Source: Anseongella ginsenosidimutans (GTDB lineage: Bacteria > Bacteroidota > Bacteroidia > Sphingobacteriales > Sphingobacteriaceae). Taken from it: 64,000 bases of DNA. Under the pieces are notes generated by a model. The model saw only the letters and a program-made list of their open reading frames with translations. It ran no database searches and was not told the origin of the DNA. Of this stretch, positions 36,381 to 44,570 are shown piece after piece. Each line of letters opens with the position of its first letter. Within the stretch, counting starts at the first letter, position 1. Where the stretch lies: positions 2,108,001 to 2,172,000 of the forward strand of contig NZ_CP042432.1 of the NCBI RefSeq assembly GCF_008033235.1, given 5' to 3'. The translations under genes were made by a program, and so were the position numbers.

Positions 36381-36464
36381 TTGCAGGCGTTATCGGAACG
36401 GGAAAGACTGGCACTGGTTAGGATGGGTGATAATCCTATTGTGGTGAAATATGTATTTAAATAA
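36381..36464 (+). pseudogene. C-terminal remnant of a 6-bladed beta-propeller gene
   Basis: The frame reads LQALSERERLALVRMGDNPIVVKYVFK then stop. This is the characteristic end of the propeller lipoproteins (compare DNPVLLRYTFK in the preceding gene). Upstream the frame closes within 70 bp and no signal peptide exists, so only the tail of a deleted paralogue remains between two intact ones. Confidence 0.7.
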
Positions 36465-36466
36465 CA

Positions 36467-37642
36467 ATGAAATGCCCTTATAATTTATTCTTCGCGTTCT
36501 TCCTGCTATCATGTGGAGGAGCGAAGACTGCAAAGCAACCGGTAGATATCAATCCGGTAACGGTAATTGAAATTGATAATTCGGTGTTTGAATACGGACA
36601 GCAGTTTCCGGCGGCCGTCGACTCGCTGCTCACCGATCTTGAATTTATTCCGCTTGAAACAAGGCCGGAGTCGCTCATTGGTATGGTCACAAAACTTTTT
36701 ATCAGGGGAAACAGAATCGTGGTATTTGACAAATTTCAGGCGAACGGCGTGCTGATTTTCGATCGGAATGGCAAGTATGTCAATAAAATAAGAAGCGGGA
36801 AAGGTCCTGGCGAACATACGGAGTTGATCGACTGCTTTGTCAATGAAAAGGGCCATATTGAAACCTATGAGATATTCACTCGAAAAATCAGAGAATATAC
36901 ACTTGACGGCGGGTTTTTAGGCGATAAGCAATTGCCTTCTTTATACCAGGAAGGTTTCGTGAGCATAGGAGATGTTTATTTTCTTGAAAGCCCCTTTAAA
37001 AGAAAGCCGAATGGCTTATACAATCTTTTTCTTTATAACCAATTAACCGGGAAGATTACTGCAAATCTATTTCCTTGCAACCCGGAGGATACGGAGAAAG
37101 ATATATTCGGGACCAGCCATCCCATGGTTGTGTACCAGAGCCGTGTAAATTACTCCATGCCTTATAATGATACCGTTTTTTCTGTCGATACAAGCGGAAA
37201 CGTACAAGCAAGATACGTCATAAAGTATGCTGAAAACGCCCTGCCAACCGGTTTTCTATCGAAGTATAAAGGTATAAATCCCTTCGAAGCCATTGTTGAA
37301 AATAACTATGTCATTACCGCGCAAGTTCAGGAAAGCGAGAACCATCTGGTAATTGATTATATTTTTAATCAAAACACTCCCTATACAGCTATCTACGACA
37401 AACGCACAAAAGAAGTGGTTTTTAATTCAGGCGCCAACGATGGCAGGTTATTCGGGGATTTTCATTTTTTAATGGGACTGCATAAAGTCAGCTCTAATGT
37501 TTTCGCAACGGTGTACCCTCATATTGATTATCCAATGTTATATTTTAATAATAACGCGAGGATGATGAAACAACTAGAACGTTTTCCGGTAGAAGACAAA
37601 TCTATGAGCAACCCGGTGCTGGCGTTGTTCCGGTTAGAATAG
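36467..37642 (+). CDS. 6-bladed beta-propeller lipoprotein (paralogue 2)
   Basis: The protein has 391 residues with a short lipoprotein signal ending FFLLSCGG (Cys16). Family motifs are FIPLETRPES, NGVLIFDRNGKYVNKIRSGKGPGEHTELIDC, and the C-terminal SNPVLALFRLE. It begins 2 bp after the tail of the remnant paralogue, so it was probably co-transcribed with that gene. Base composition is more AT-rich than the first 30 kb. Function unknown, beyond a predicted membrane-anchored propeller. Confidence 0.88.
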   Translation: MKCPYNLFFAFFLLSCGGAKTAKQPVDINPVTVIEIDNSVFEYGQQFPAAVDSLLTDLEFIPLETRPESLIGMVTKLFIRGNRIVVFDKFQANGVLIFDRNGKYVNKIRSGKGPGEHTELIDCFVNEKGHIETYEIFTRKIREYTLDGGFLGDKQLPSLYQEGFVSIGDVYFLESPFKRKPNGLYNLFLYNQLTGKITANLFPCNPEDTEKDIFGTSHPMVVYQSRVNYSMPYNDTVFSVDTSGNVQARYVIKYAENALPTGFLSKYKGINPFEAIVENNYVITAQVQESENHLVIDYIFNQNTPYTAIYDKRTKEVVFNSGANDGRLFGDFHFLMGLHKVSSNVFATVYPHIDYPMLYFNNNARMMKQLERFPVEDKSMSNPVLALFRLE

Positions 37643-37656
37643 TAGGATTGTTAAAT

Positions 37657-38829
37657 ATGAAATTATTTGCTTTTATATCTGTTAATTTTATTTTTTGCAT
37701 TCTGCTGCCGTCCTGCAATGATAACAAACGCAGGAAACCTGACACGGGCAAAGCAGGCATAACTATAGTAGATATTAGCAAGGCCCGAAGCTTACCAGCT
37801 ATAGGCGATGCAATAAAGGAGATTCAATTTATCCCTTTGGAGACGAATGATAGCAGTATTGTTTCGACAGTTAACAAAGCCATTTTGTACGAGAGTGAAA
37901 TATACATACTGGATAAGGAACAGCGGAGTTTAAAAGTGTTTGGAAAAGATGGCAACTATCTTAGATCAATTGGAAGCCTGGGAAAGGGACCTGGCGAGTT
38001 TACAATAATTAACGACTTCATTATTGATCCGCGGGAGAAAAAGATACTGATCCTGAGTAACAACGAGCAGGGGATTTTTGAGTTTAGCCTGCAGGGAAAA
38101 TATATTAGAAGTATAAAGCATCGTTTATATGGCAATTCCTTTAGCAGAATTGATGGTAAGTATTATTATCACATTAATCAGAACGTAAACGACCTGTCAA
38201 AGCACTATAATCTGATAGCTGTTGACAGTTCCGGAAAGGTGCTGGATAGGCTATTCCCGTTTCCAAAATCTTTTGGAGGCGGGTTAAGTTTCTCCGGATT
38301 TATATTTAAAAACAAGAAGGGATTCCTCTATAGTTCTGCGCTCTCAGATACAATTTATCAAATAGCGGCAGCCGGGAATGGGATCTATCCCAAATACGTT
38401 TTTGATTTCGGCGAAAGCGCTATTCCATTGTCAGTGAAAAAGTCCTTTGATTCCTTTATGAAAGAAGGTTTGCGATATTCGTTTTTACATAATTATGTCG
38501 TCGAGTCGGAAGATGTATTGGCTTTTACCTATCAGGACAGAGGAAAAATAATCTCCGCATTTTGCATAAGGGAAAACGGCGCTGGTAATTCATTAATACC
38601 TGTTAAATTCACATTCCCAATTGGCCATCCCATCGGTCTGACCGGGGAAGGAAAAGTTGTTTCATTCATTTCTGTCGCTGGTTTCATAAGCGCTCTCAAA
38701 GCAGGCAAAATTTCAGAGTTATATTTAAAAGAGGAGTTCCCCGAACTATACGAATTACTGCCAACTTTGGAAGTATCTGATAATCCTATATTGACCATCG
38801 TTGAATTTGAAATGCCGCAGAATTTTTAA
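37657..38829 (+). CDS. 6-bladed beta-propeller lipoprotein (paralogue 3)
   Basis: The protein has 390 residues. ATG 37657 is chosen over a TTG at 37648 because it starts a proper lipoprotein signal (FCILLPSCNDN, Cys20). Family motifs are FIPLETNDSS, IGSLGKGPGEFTIINDFIID, repeated blade strands, and the closing SDNPILTIVEFE. It is 14 bp after paralogue 2 and 17 bp before paralogue 4, so it belongs to one operon. Function unknown. Confidence 0.88.
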   Translation: MKLFAFISVNFIFCILLPSCNDNKRRKPDTGKAGITIVDISKARSLPAIGDAIKEIQFIPLETNDSSIVSTVNKAILYESEIYILDKEQRSLKVFGKDGNYLRSIGSLGKGPGEFTIINDFIIDPREKKILILSNNEQGIFEFSLQGKYIRSIKHRLYGNSFSRIDGKYYYHINQNVNDLSKHYNLIAVDSSGKVLDRLFPFPKSFGGGLSFSGFIFKNKKGFLYSSALSDTIYQIAAAGNGIYPKYVFDFGESAIPLSVKKSFDSFMKEGLRYSFLHNYVVESEDVLAFTYQDRGKIISAFCIRENGAGNSLIPVKFTFPIGHPIGLTGEGKVVSFISVAGFISALKAGKISELYLKEEFPELYELLPTLEVSDNPILTIVEFEMPQNF

Positions 38830-39100
38830 ATATTGATCATACCGCTATGCGTATACTATTTTTGTTTTGCCTGTTAACCTCGTGCTTTTTTTTGATGCAA
38901 TGTTCGCCTGATAGTAATCGAAAAGGCATTGTGACGGAAGATGGTGCAATAAAAATAACCATAGAAAGCCCGTTTGGGATTGGCAATGATCAGCCCAATA
39001 AAGTAAGCCAGTATATGGGCGATTTTTTCTTTGTTAAGCTAAGCAGCCTCGGAGAAAATTTTATAGGTCGGCTAGGGAAATTGTTAATCTGCGATGATAT

Positions 39101-39108
39101 TATCTTTA
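39101..39108 (+). repeat. Left target-site duplication of the IS1595 element
   Basis: TATCTTTA here is repeated exactly at 40112-40119 on the other side of the element. Eight bp is the duplication size expected for IS1595-family insertions. Confidence 0.92.
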
Positions 39109-40111
39109 AATGATTATCCGCAATTATACCTGGCCTTTCCGTACCATGTATCGGCAACAGCAGCAACTATAAGCCGATCAAACAACTCTTTCCCAAAGTA
39201 GCGTCGGTTGACTTTATAGCAGAACTCATCGAGGTAGTTCTGAAGGTAGTCTGCTTTCACCTGATGGTTGATGCCCAAAAGGGCACGTTTAGCATTACTG
39301 ATCATCGTATGCACCCAGGGTAGTACCTTGGAGGCTTCCTCAGGCTTAACGGTTCTCCGGACATGTTTGGAGACAATTTCGCTCAGTCTGTTAAAACCGC
39401 GCCACCCATCGCTCTTGATGGTCGTCACCGCCCGGGTACCACCCTGAACGGCTTGATTTACCGTAAGTGCTGAACTGTCAGGCACCACCACCATTTTCAC
39501 GTAACGGAATGAAGATGATTTCTTATGCTTCTTGGGACGGCCTACTTTGGGTTCCACCTTGGCCATGACCACGACTTTGCTCTGCCCCTGGCTGCCACGG
39601 CCTCTTTTGGGAGGTTCATCGTCTTTCTCCTCTGAATGGGTCTTGAAAAAAGCATCATCCAATTCCACCACCCCTTCAAAATCATACTGCTCATCCCGAA
39701 TGCCCATTACCGAGCGCAGCTTGTGCATCATGGCCCAAATGGGCTCATACCGTTTATGACCCAGCTGGCGCTGAAGTTCCAATGCCGAAATCCCCTTCTT
39801 GGTCATCGTCATCAGGTAAATCGCATATAACCAGTATTGAAACGGAAGTTTGGAACTTTCCATCACCGTTCCGCTACGAAGCGTTAGCCGATAACGGCAG
39901 CGTTTACAGTCGTGCGAATTGTAGGTCGTATTCCAATAATGCTCCCGGCTACCACATTTCTTACACACGATGCCCTGACGTTCCTTTATTGCTCTAAAAT
40001 GAGCAATGCAGCTCGCCTCGTCAGGATACCGTTTTACAAACTCTATAAAATTCATAATCGCTTCTTTGATGCCCTAATATAAGCATTTAGGTAGTATTAC
40101 GGACAATCATT
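39109..40111. mobile_element. IS1595-family (ISXO2-like) insertion sequence, complete
   Basis: The element is 1,003 bp and is flanked by the 8-bp duplication TATCTTTA. Its ends are imperfect inverted repeats: AATGATTATCCGCAAT on the left and AATGATTGTCCGTAAT (reverse complement) on the right. The single transposase gene is on the - strand and its stop codon lies inside the left repeat. Both ends and the gene look intact, so it may still be mobile. Confidence 0.94.
39114..40055 (-). CDS. IS1595-family (ISXO2-like) transposase
   Basis: The protein has 313 residues. An N-terminal zinc ribbon is formed by two CxxC pairs (CKKC and CKRC) within the first 60 residues, followed by the family phrase LRSGTVMESSKLPFQYWLYAIYLM. 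The DDE-type catalytic region has VVELDDAFF and TTIKSDGWRGF, and WVHTMISNAKRALLGINHQ near the end, all typical of ISXO2-like enzymes. A basic KRGRGSQGQSKV loop lies in the middle. Length and motifs indicate an intact enzyme. Confidence 0.95.
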   Translation of the reverse strand: MNFIEFVKRYPDEASCIAHFRAIKERQGIVCKKCGSREHYWNTTYNSHDCKRCRYRLTLRSGTVMESSKLPFQYWLYAIYLMTMTKKGISALELQRQLGHKRYEPIWAMMHKLRSVMGIRDEQYDFEGVVELDDAFFKTHSEEKDDEPPKRGRGSQGQSKVVVMAKVEPKVGRPKKHKKSSSFRYVKMVVVPDSSALTVNQAVQGGTRAVTTIKSDGWRGFNRLSEIVSKHVRRTVKPEEASKVLPWVHTMISNAKRALLGINHQVKADYLQNYLDEFCYKVNRRYFGKELFDRLIVAAVADTWYGKARYNCG

Positions 40112-40119
40112 TATCTTTA
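40112..40119 (+). repeat. Right target-site duplication of the IS1595 element
   Basis: TATCTTTA, identical to 39101-39108. The host gene reading frame resumes directly from it. Confidence 0.92.
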
Positions 40120-41272
40120 TTCACGATGAGGTGAGCGAATCGATGTTCCTGTACGACATGAAAGGAAACCTGATAGTAAGAATAGAAGGCAGGGGAAAGG
40201 GGCCGAACGAGTATATAAAAATCGTGGATTTTACCATTGATTGGGACAAAAAAAGAATCGTTATTCTGGATAATATAACCAGAAAAATTATCCTTTATGA
40301 CTTTAACGGGAAGGCTATCGGGAGTAGAAAACTACTTCTTTTTTCAGAAAGGATTACCTATCTTGGAGAAGGTAAGTATGCATTCTATAACGGGTATAAC
40401 GAAGCAGCCCAAGACCGCTTCCTTCTGCGTATATCTGACCTGTCGCAAGACGACCCCTTATCCTTTTTCCCTTGGGATGATAAAAAGTATGAAAAGCACC
40501 AAGTCGGCAAATGGCAGTATGTTTGGAATTCCGATAATAGCAGGATGAACCTGGTCCGGTTTTATGACAATAACCTTTACGGGGTGACGGGCGATTCAGT
40601 ATATGCCAGGTATTATTTGGATTTTGGGAAACATAATCTGCCCAATGACGTGGTTCTTGAAAACTTTATGGTTGACCCCGATTATGTACACACCATACAG
40701 CCCGTTTTTGAGACGGACAGCGTCCTTGCTTTGGGCTATACCATTAATAGGCAAAGGCAGCTCGTTTTTTACAACAAAAACAATGGGCATAAGTTGTTTG
40801 TCCGTGAAACGTTGTGGCTAAACGAGCCTACGGTTACCTGGATGTTTAACGCATCGGATATTAAAGGCTGCTATAACAATTATTTTGTAACCTGGAAAAC
40901 CGCTGTTGGCATAAAGGATTTTGTTGAGAATCGACCTAAGCGGTTTCCCGAAAGTGAACGGCAAACATTGCTCGAAGACCCACACTATAAAGAGCTTGCA
41001 AAGGTGCAGCTGAATGATAACCCAATATTGGTGTTTTATAAGATAAAGTCCTTCTGAATTGTGTGATGAAAGACATTGCCCGCTGTTTGTTCCTGTTAAC
41101 GGTAACCTACAAGGTAGTTGCGGCATAGGAACCGTTTAACGAGAGGATCTGGAAACCCGGCTGGCTTTTTTTGGAACAATATGGATCCTGGCAAAATGCC
41201 ACGCTGTAACTTAACCCAAGATTTAGATGGATTCATCGAAAAATAAAAATAAATTTTGCACGGTAAAGAAAA

Positions 41273-41302
41273 ACACGTACATTGCTAATACGATTTACGT
41301 GT
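41273..41302 (+). promoter_or_regulatory. Inverted repeat upstream of the small HTH genes (candidate operator)
   Basis: ACACGTA (41273-41279) and TACGTGT (41296-41302) are exact reverse complements separated by 16 bp, ending 24 bp before the HTH start codon. Apart from this the 269-bp gap 41058-41326 holds nothing recognisable. Autoregulation is a guess from position. Confidence 0.35.
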
Positions 41303-41326
41303 GGCGTTCACCTAAACCTAATAATA

Positions 41327-41533
41327 ATGCCTAACAATGAGCCTCTTAATCGTTTGGAATATCTCAATGATTTAATCCGGAAAAAATCAACCGGGTCACC
41401 CAAAGAGTTAGCTGAGAAGCTAAACATCAGCCAAACAACCGTTTTTAACTGGATCAATATGCTCAGGGATTTGGGCGCCCTTATTAAATACGATTCTGAA
41501 AGGCAAACTTATTTTTACGAGGAAACAACGTAA
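41327..41533 (+). CDS. Small HTH-domain protein (tandem copy 1)
   Basis: The protein has 68 residues. The start at 41327 gives MPNNEPLNRLEYLNDLIRKK, aligned with the second copy; an upstream frame extension to 41282 has no support. The body TGSPKELAEKLNISQTTVFNWINMLRDLGALIKYDSERQTYFY is a winged-helix/HTH-11-like DNA-binding unit that fills the whole protein. It probably works as a small repressor or activator for the adjacent cassette. A second, clearly homologous copy follows 58 bp downstream. Confidence 0.8.
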   Translation: MPNNEPLNRLEYLNDLIRKKSTGSPKELAEKLNISQTTVFNWINMLRDLGALIKYDSERQTYFYEETT

Positions 41534-41591
41534 CTTAGAATCATAACCAATTAGATATCAATTTTTTATCGTTTTACCTAAATCTGAATCT

Positions 41592-41828
41592 ATGCCCAAC
41601 TTTACTCACTTTAATCGCTTGGAATATTTGGATAGTTTAGTTAGAAAAAAGGCTACTGGCAGCCCCGAGGAATTAGCCAAAAAGCTTCGTATAAGCGTGA
41701 GATCTGTGCATGTATGGATTGATAAGCTAAAGGATATGGGCGCGCCGATTGCGTATGACAAGCAGCGAAGAACCTACTGCTATCTTGTTCCAGGCGGATT
41801 TAATTTTGGTTTTAAAGAAGAGAAATAG
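41592..41828 (+). CDS. Small HTH-domain protein (tandem copy 2)
   Basis: The protein has 78 residues, homologous to the preceding gene along its length: FNRLEYLDSLVRKKATGSPEELAKKLRISVRSVHVWIDKLKDMGAPIAYDKQRRTYCYL against NRLEYLNDLIRKKSTGSPKELAEKLNISQTTVFNWINMLRDLGA. The recognition helix differs (SVRSVHVW against SQTTVFNW), so the two copies may bind different sites. Both leaders carry ACCTAAA about 16 bp before the ATG. It precedes the GtrA and glycosyltransferase genes by 253 bp. Confidence 0.8.
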   Translation: MPNFTHFNRLEYLDSLVRKKATGSPEELAKKLRISVRSVHVWIDKLKDMGAPIAYDKQRRTYCYLVPGGFNFGFKEEK

Positions 41829-41915
41829 CTCCATCCATTATAATAACCCACCGCTGTTTTTTGCCCATCTCCCGCACGATGATTAAAATTCGATAAACTA
41901 GCTAAGAATTCTTTC

Positions 41916-41934
41916 ACTGCAAAATAATTGCAGT
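41916..41934 (+). repeat. 19-bp inverted repeat flanking the gtrA/GT-C pair, left copy
   Basis: ACTGCAAAATAATTGCAGT. Its exact reverse complement lies at 43886-43904. Each copy is also a near-palindrome that can fold on itself. The gap 41829-42081 shows no other feature. Confidence 0.75.
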
Positions 41935-42081
41935 GGGATTTAATAATATGCGACTGTTTAACAGCATTAAGTGTTTTTCAATTGTCGGGTTAAATGCAAC
42001 TAGAATAATGATTAGGTTACGCCCGTCAACCGTGCATATTATAGCGATGGTACTAGCGGGTGATATAAGATAGTAAACCCA

Positions 42082-42498
42082 ATGCTCTGTGATTTCAAGA
42101 CGGTAAAAGAAAAACAGCTTGTGTACAAACTGTTTAAGTTTTGTGCTACCGGTTTTATGGGCTTGCTGATAGATTTTTCCATAACCTGGTTATTTAAGGA
42201 CCTTTTCGGCATGGATAGGTATCTGGCCAATGCTACTGGGTTTGTTATTGCAGCATCCTGCAATTTTTACATCAACAAAAAGTGGACATTTAATGATAAA
42301 AGTAAACAAGTGGCGAAACAGTATTTTTCTTTTTTTGCCATATCAACGGTTGGCTTAGTTCTTAACACTCTAATTCTATTCCTTTTTCATCAAAAAATTG
42401 GAATAGCCTTTTATTTAAGTAAGGCGCTTGCAATTGTATTGGTGTCGGTTTGGAACTTTTCGGCCAATTTGTGGCTCACGTTTAACTCGAAAACCTAA
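42082..42498 (+). CDS. GtrA-family membrane protein (polyprenyl-phosphate-sugar flippase type)
   Basis: The protein has 138 residues with four hydrophobic segments. The GtrA phrases FKFCATGFMGLLIDFSITWLF, YLANATGFVIAASCNFYINKKWTF and LSKALAIVLVSVWNFSANLWLTF are clear. GtrA proteins are thought to flip polyprenyl-phosphate-linked sugars to the periplasmic side, between a GtrB-type GT2 synthase and a GT-C transferase. Both partner types are encoded here: a GT-C directly downstream (7 bp) and a GT2 at 47784. Confidence 0.93.
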   Translation: MLCDFKTVKEKQLVYKLFKFCATGFMGLLIDFSITWLFKDLFGMDRYLANATGFVIAASCNFYINKKWTFNDKSKQVAKQYFSFFAISTVGLVLNTLILFLFHQKIGIAFYLSKALAIVLVSVWNFSANLWLTFNSKT

Positions 42499-42505
42499 TC
42501 TATAC

Positions 42506-43813
42506 ATGAGATCATTAGTGCTTTCAGTTTTTAAAGTTCAGGGCAATGCTTGTTTTAAAGCTATGGCCTTTCATGCCGGTTGTGTGATTGCTATTTATCT
42601 GCTGCTTTATCGCTTTGGGGCGGTGAATACGTTCCCCAGCAACATCAATCTGACCTTTTTGGATGCGGAATGGTACGCATATATTAAATCAAATGGGTAT
42701 TATTATGTTGAAGGAGGGACCAGCCCTATGGCGTTTTTTCCTTTGTTTCCTTTCTTATGGTTTGTTACCGGACTTACTCCAGTAGGCATAAGCATAGTAA
42801 ATTGTGTTATCTTTTATAGTGGATTCTATTTTTTGGCATTGCATTTTAACTTCGACTTCAAAACATCGCTGCTTTTTCTTTCCACCCCGAGTTTATTCTT
42901 TTGTTTTATACCTTATTCTGAAGCCTTGTTTTTTTTTGGCGCAAGCATGCTGCTTGTAGGGTTGGACAAACAACAATGGAAATATATTATTACAGGTTTA
43001 ATAATTGCCGTATTAACACGTTCGGTGGGGATGGTTTTTATTGGCGCCATTGTATTTGTCTATTTGGTTCAGCTTTTACAACGAACAAATGAAGCCCCAA
43101 AATACATGCGTAGAATGGCCGTCCTTTGCTCGGTAACCATTGGTGCTACGTTGTTGGTGTTTTTTGTACAGTACCTTTACACGGACGAGTGGTTTGTTTT
43201 TTTTAAGGTTCAAAATGCCTGGAATCGTAGCCTTCAACTGCCTACTTTACCCTTTACTTCGGTTGGGAGGACCCGAATACTATGGCTTGATGGGCTGGCT
43301 TTATTGGTGTGTATTATGTCGTTTTCGCTAGGTTTATATATTTTTTGCAGGGTGTTGGTGCAAAAGAAGGTTACTTTTAATCCTTCGATGCTTTTTTCCA
43401 TCGCTTACCTGGCTATAATGGGTCTGGTTAGTGTTTTTTATAGCGGTATATGGTGGGAGGAGGGCGGTACTTCACTAATGAGTACGAACAGATTTGTGTT
43501 TGCCACGGCATTTTTTGTATGTTTTGCCAATGGGTTATTATCAAAATATCCAAAAAAAATGCCTACTTCTTTTCTGTTTGCGGGTCTCGTTATTATGGTG
43601 TTCACGTGGTTGATGCTGGGTGCTTACCACACCCTGCCCGGGCAACCTAATTATTGGGTCACCCTGACTTATTTTGTGAACATGTCCGCTTACGTGTTGG
43701 CTTACACTTCCCTGAGGAAGTTCCCGTTATTATTAGCCCCCTTATATATTATAAACATTTTTGTGATGGTGATTTTGTTAAACAGCCACATCCATAATTT
43801 CTTTGTGGCGTAG
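42506..43813 (+). CDS. PIG-V-like GT-C membrane glycosyltransferase
   Basis: The protein has 435 residues with about ten hydrophobic segments. ATG 42506 is chosen because it follows the GtrA stop by 7 bp; the frame runs on into the GtrA gene. The first periplasmic loop has the PIG-V/GT-C type motif LDAEWYAYIKSNGYYY (Asp53), where the catalytic Asp of this fold usually lies, followed by PLFPFLW. Such enzymes transfer mannose or another sugar from a polyprenyl-phosphate carrier to an extracytoplasmic acceptor. The acceptor is unknown. The neighbouring exported Ser-rich protein is one candidate (inference). Confidence 0.8.
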   Translation: MRSLVLSVFKVQGNACFKAMAFHAGCVIAIYLLLYRFGAVNTFPSNINLTFLDAEWYAYIKSNGYYYVEGGTSPMAFFPLFPFLWFVTGLTPVGISIVNCVIFYSGFYFLALHFNFDFKTSLLFLSTPSLFFCFIPYSEALFFFGASMLLVGLDKQQWKYIITGLIIAVLTRSVGMVFIGAIVFVYLVQLLQRTNEAPKYMRRMAVLCSVTIGATLLVFFVQYLYTDEWFVFFKVQNAWNRSLQLPTLPFTSVGRTRILWLDGLALLVCIMSFSLGLYIFCRVLVQKKVTFNPSMLFSIAYLAIMGLVSVFYSGIWWEEGGTSLMSTNRFVFATAFFVCFANGLLSKYPKKMPTSFLFAGLVIMVFTWLMLGAYHTLPGQPNYWVTLTYFVNMSAYVLAYTSLRKFPLLLAPLYIINIFVMVILLNSHIHNFFVA

Positions 43814-43885
43814 GTGAACCTGTAGCATATTAAATCAGGCGTTTGTAATGAACGGACCGAACGATGCCTATTATAAAAAAAGTCT

Positions 43886-43904
43886 ACTGCAATTATTTTG
43901 CAGT
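43886..43904 (-). repeat. 19-bp inverted repeat flanking the gtrA/GT-C pair, right copy
   Basis: ACTGCAATTATTTTGCAGT, the exact reverse complement of 41916-41934. The two copies enclose 1,951 bp that hold only the GtrA and GT-C genes. The gap 43814-44019 contains nothing else recognisable. Confidence 0.75.
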
Positions 43905-44019
43905 GTGCGGTGGTAAGCTTGTAAAAGTTTAGGATTTGGCCGCCATAAAAAACGGCACTGTTTGGGAAGTGACCCTGTAACAAGTAGAAACTTGCTAAAT
44001 TTTTAACCATAAAAAACAA

Positions 44020-44445
44020 ATGATGAAAAGTAAACAGAAAAAACCTGCCCAAAGGCGGGCAGCGATTCGAACAGCGGCAGTAGTGGTATTTGTCGTGGCG
44101 TTGGTACTCAACGTAAAAGTTACCCTTTTGGGGCCTTTCGCACTATCGAGTGAACAGGTGCTTGCACAGGTAACGGGCCCTGACACAGGGTCAAAATATG
44201 ATGATACCGGTTTCGGGGATTGGTGTGAGGATGTTTGCAATGCCGACTATGAAGGCGATTGGGAGCAATGCCTGGATTCAAGTTCATCTTCTGGCGAAGG
44301 TAGTGTTTCCGGAGGATCAGGACCGGGCGGCGTAACAGGCTCGGCATCTGGAGGCGGGTCGAATTCAGAAACCTATGATGATCGAAGCGAGTTTAATTGC
44401 CACGGGGGCAATTATGAAGAATGTACACCTGTGGCTTGCCAGTAG
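44020..44445 (+). CDS. Small exported six-cysteine protein with Ser/Gly-rich middle (NVEALA-like)
   Basis: The protein has 141 residues. A basic N-terminus and a hydrophobic stretch (about 18-32) form a signal or anchor. ALSSEQVLAQ (41-50) follows, reminiscent of the NVEALA motif of small exported Bacteroidota peptides. The mature part has six Cys (69, 73, 84, 127, 135, 140) in two clusters around a Ser/Gly-rich linker (87-116) that offers many O-glycosylation sites. Adjacent propeller lipoproteins, a redoxin and glycosyltransferases fit an exported, disulfide-bonded, possibly glycosylated product. The NVEALA link is by eye only; function unknown. Confidence 0.65.
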   Translation: MMKSKQKKPAQRRAAIRTAAVVVFVVALVLNVKVTLLGPFALSSEQVLAQVTGPDTGSKYDDTGFGDWCEDVCNADYEGDWEQCLDSSSSSGEGSVSGGSGPGGVTGSASGGGSNSETYDDRSEFNCHGGNYEECTPVACQ

Positions 44446-44498
44446 TTTGTTACACTATACCCCTCGAAACTGAACCATAACTTTATAATAAAAAAGGT

Positions 44499-44549
44499 GT
44501 AAGCTCTAGGATTGGTTTTCACCAATCTTAGGGCTTACTTATTTATTTC
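44499..44549 (+). terminator. Strong intrinsic terminator after the six-cysteine protein gene
   Basis: A 17-bp stem, 44499-44515 with 44522-44538, with few mismatches (GTAAGC...ATTGG against CCAAT...GCTTAC), is closed by a 6-base loop and followed by TTATTTATTTC. It separates the small gene from the next propeller gene. Confidence 0.85.
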
Positions 44550-44570
44550 GTGAAATAGACACCATACTCA

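Larger units (their letters stand above)
38847..41057 (+). pseudogene. 6-bladed beta-propeller lipoprotein (paralogue 4) split by an IS1595 element
   Basis: The first 87 codons (lipoprotein signal FFLMQCSPD, Cys19) run into the insertion at 39108, and the rest resumes at 40112. Removing the 1,003-bp element plus one 8-bp duplication (1,011 bp, a multiple of three) rejoins LLICDDIIFIHDEVSESMFLYDM in frame. This gives about 399 residues ending DNPILVFYKIKSF. The product is very similar along its length to paralogue 5 (44571-45767, 398 residues). No other damage is seen, so the insertion is recent. As it stands the gene is inactive. Confidence 0.92.
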
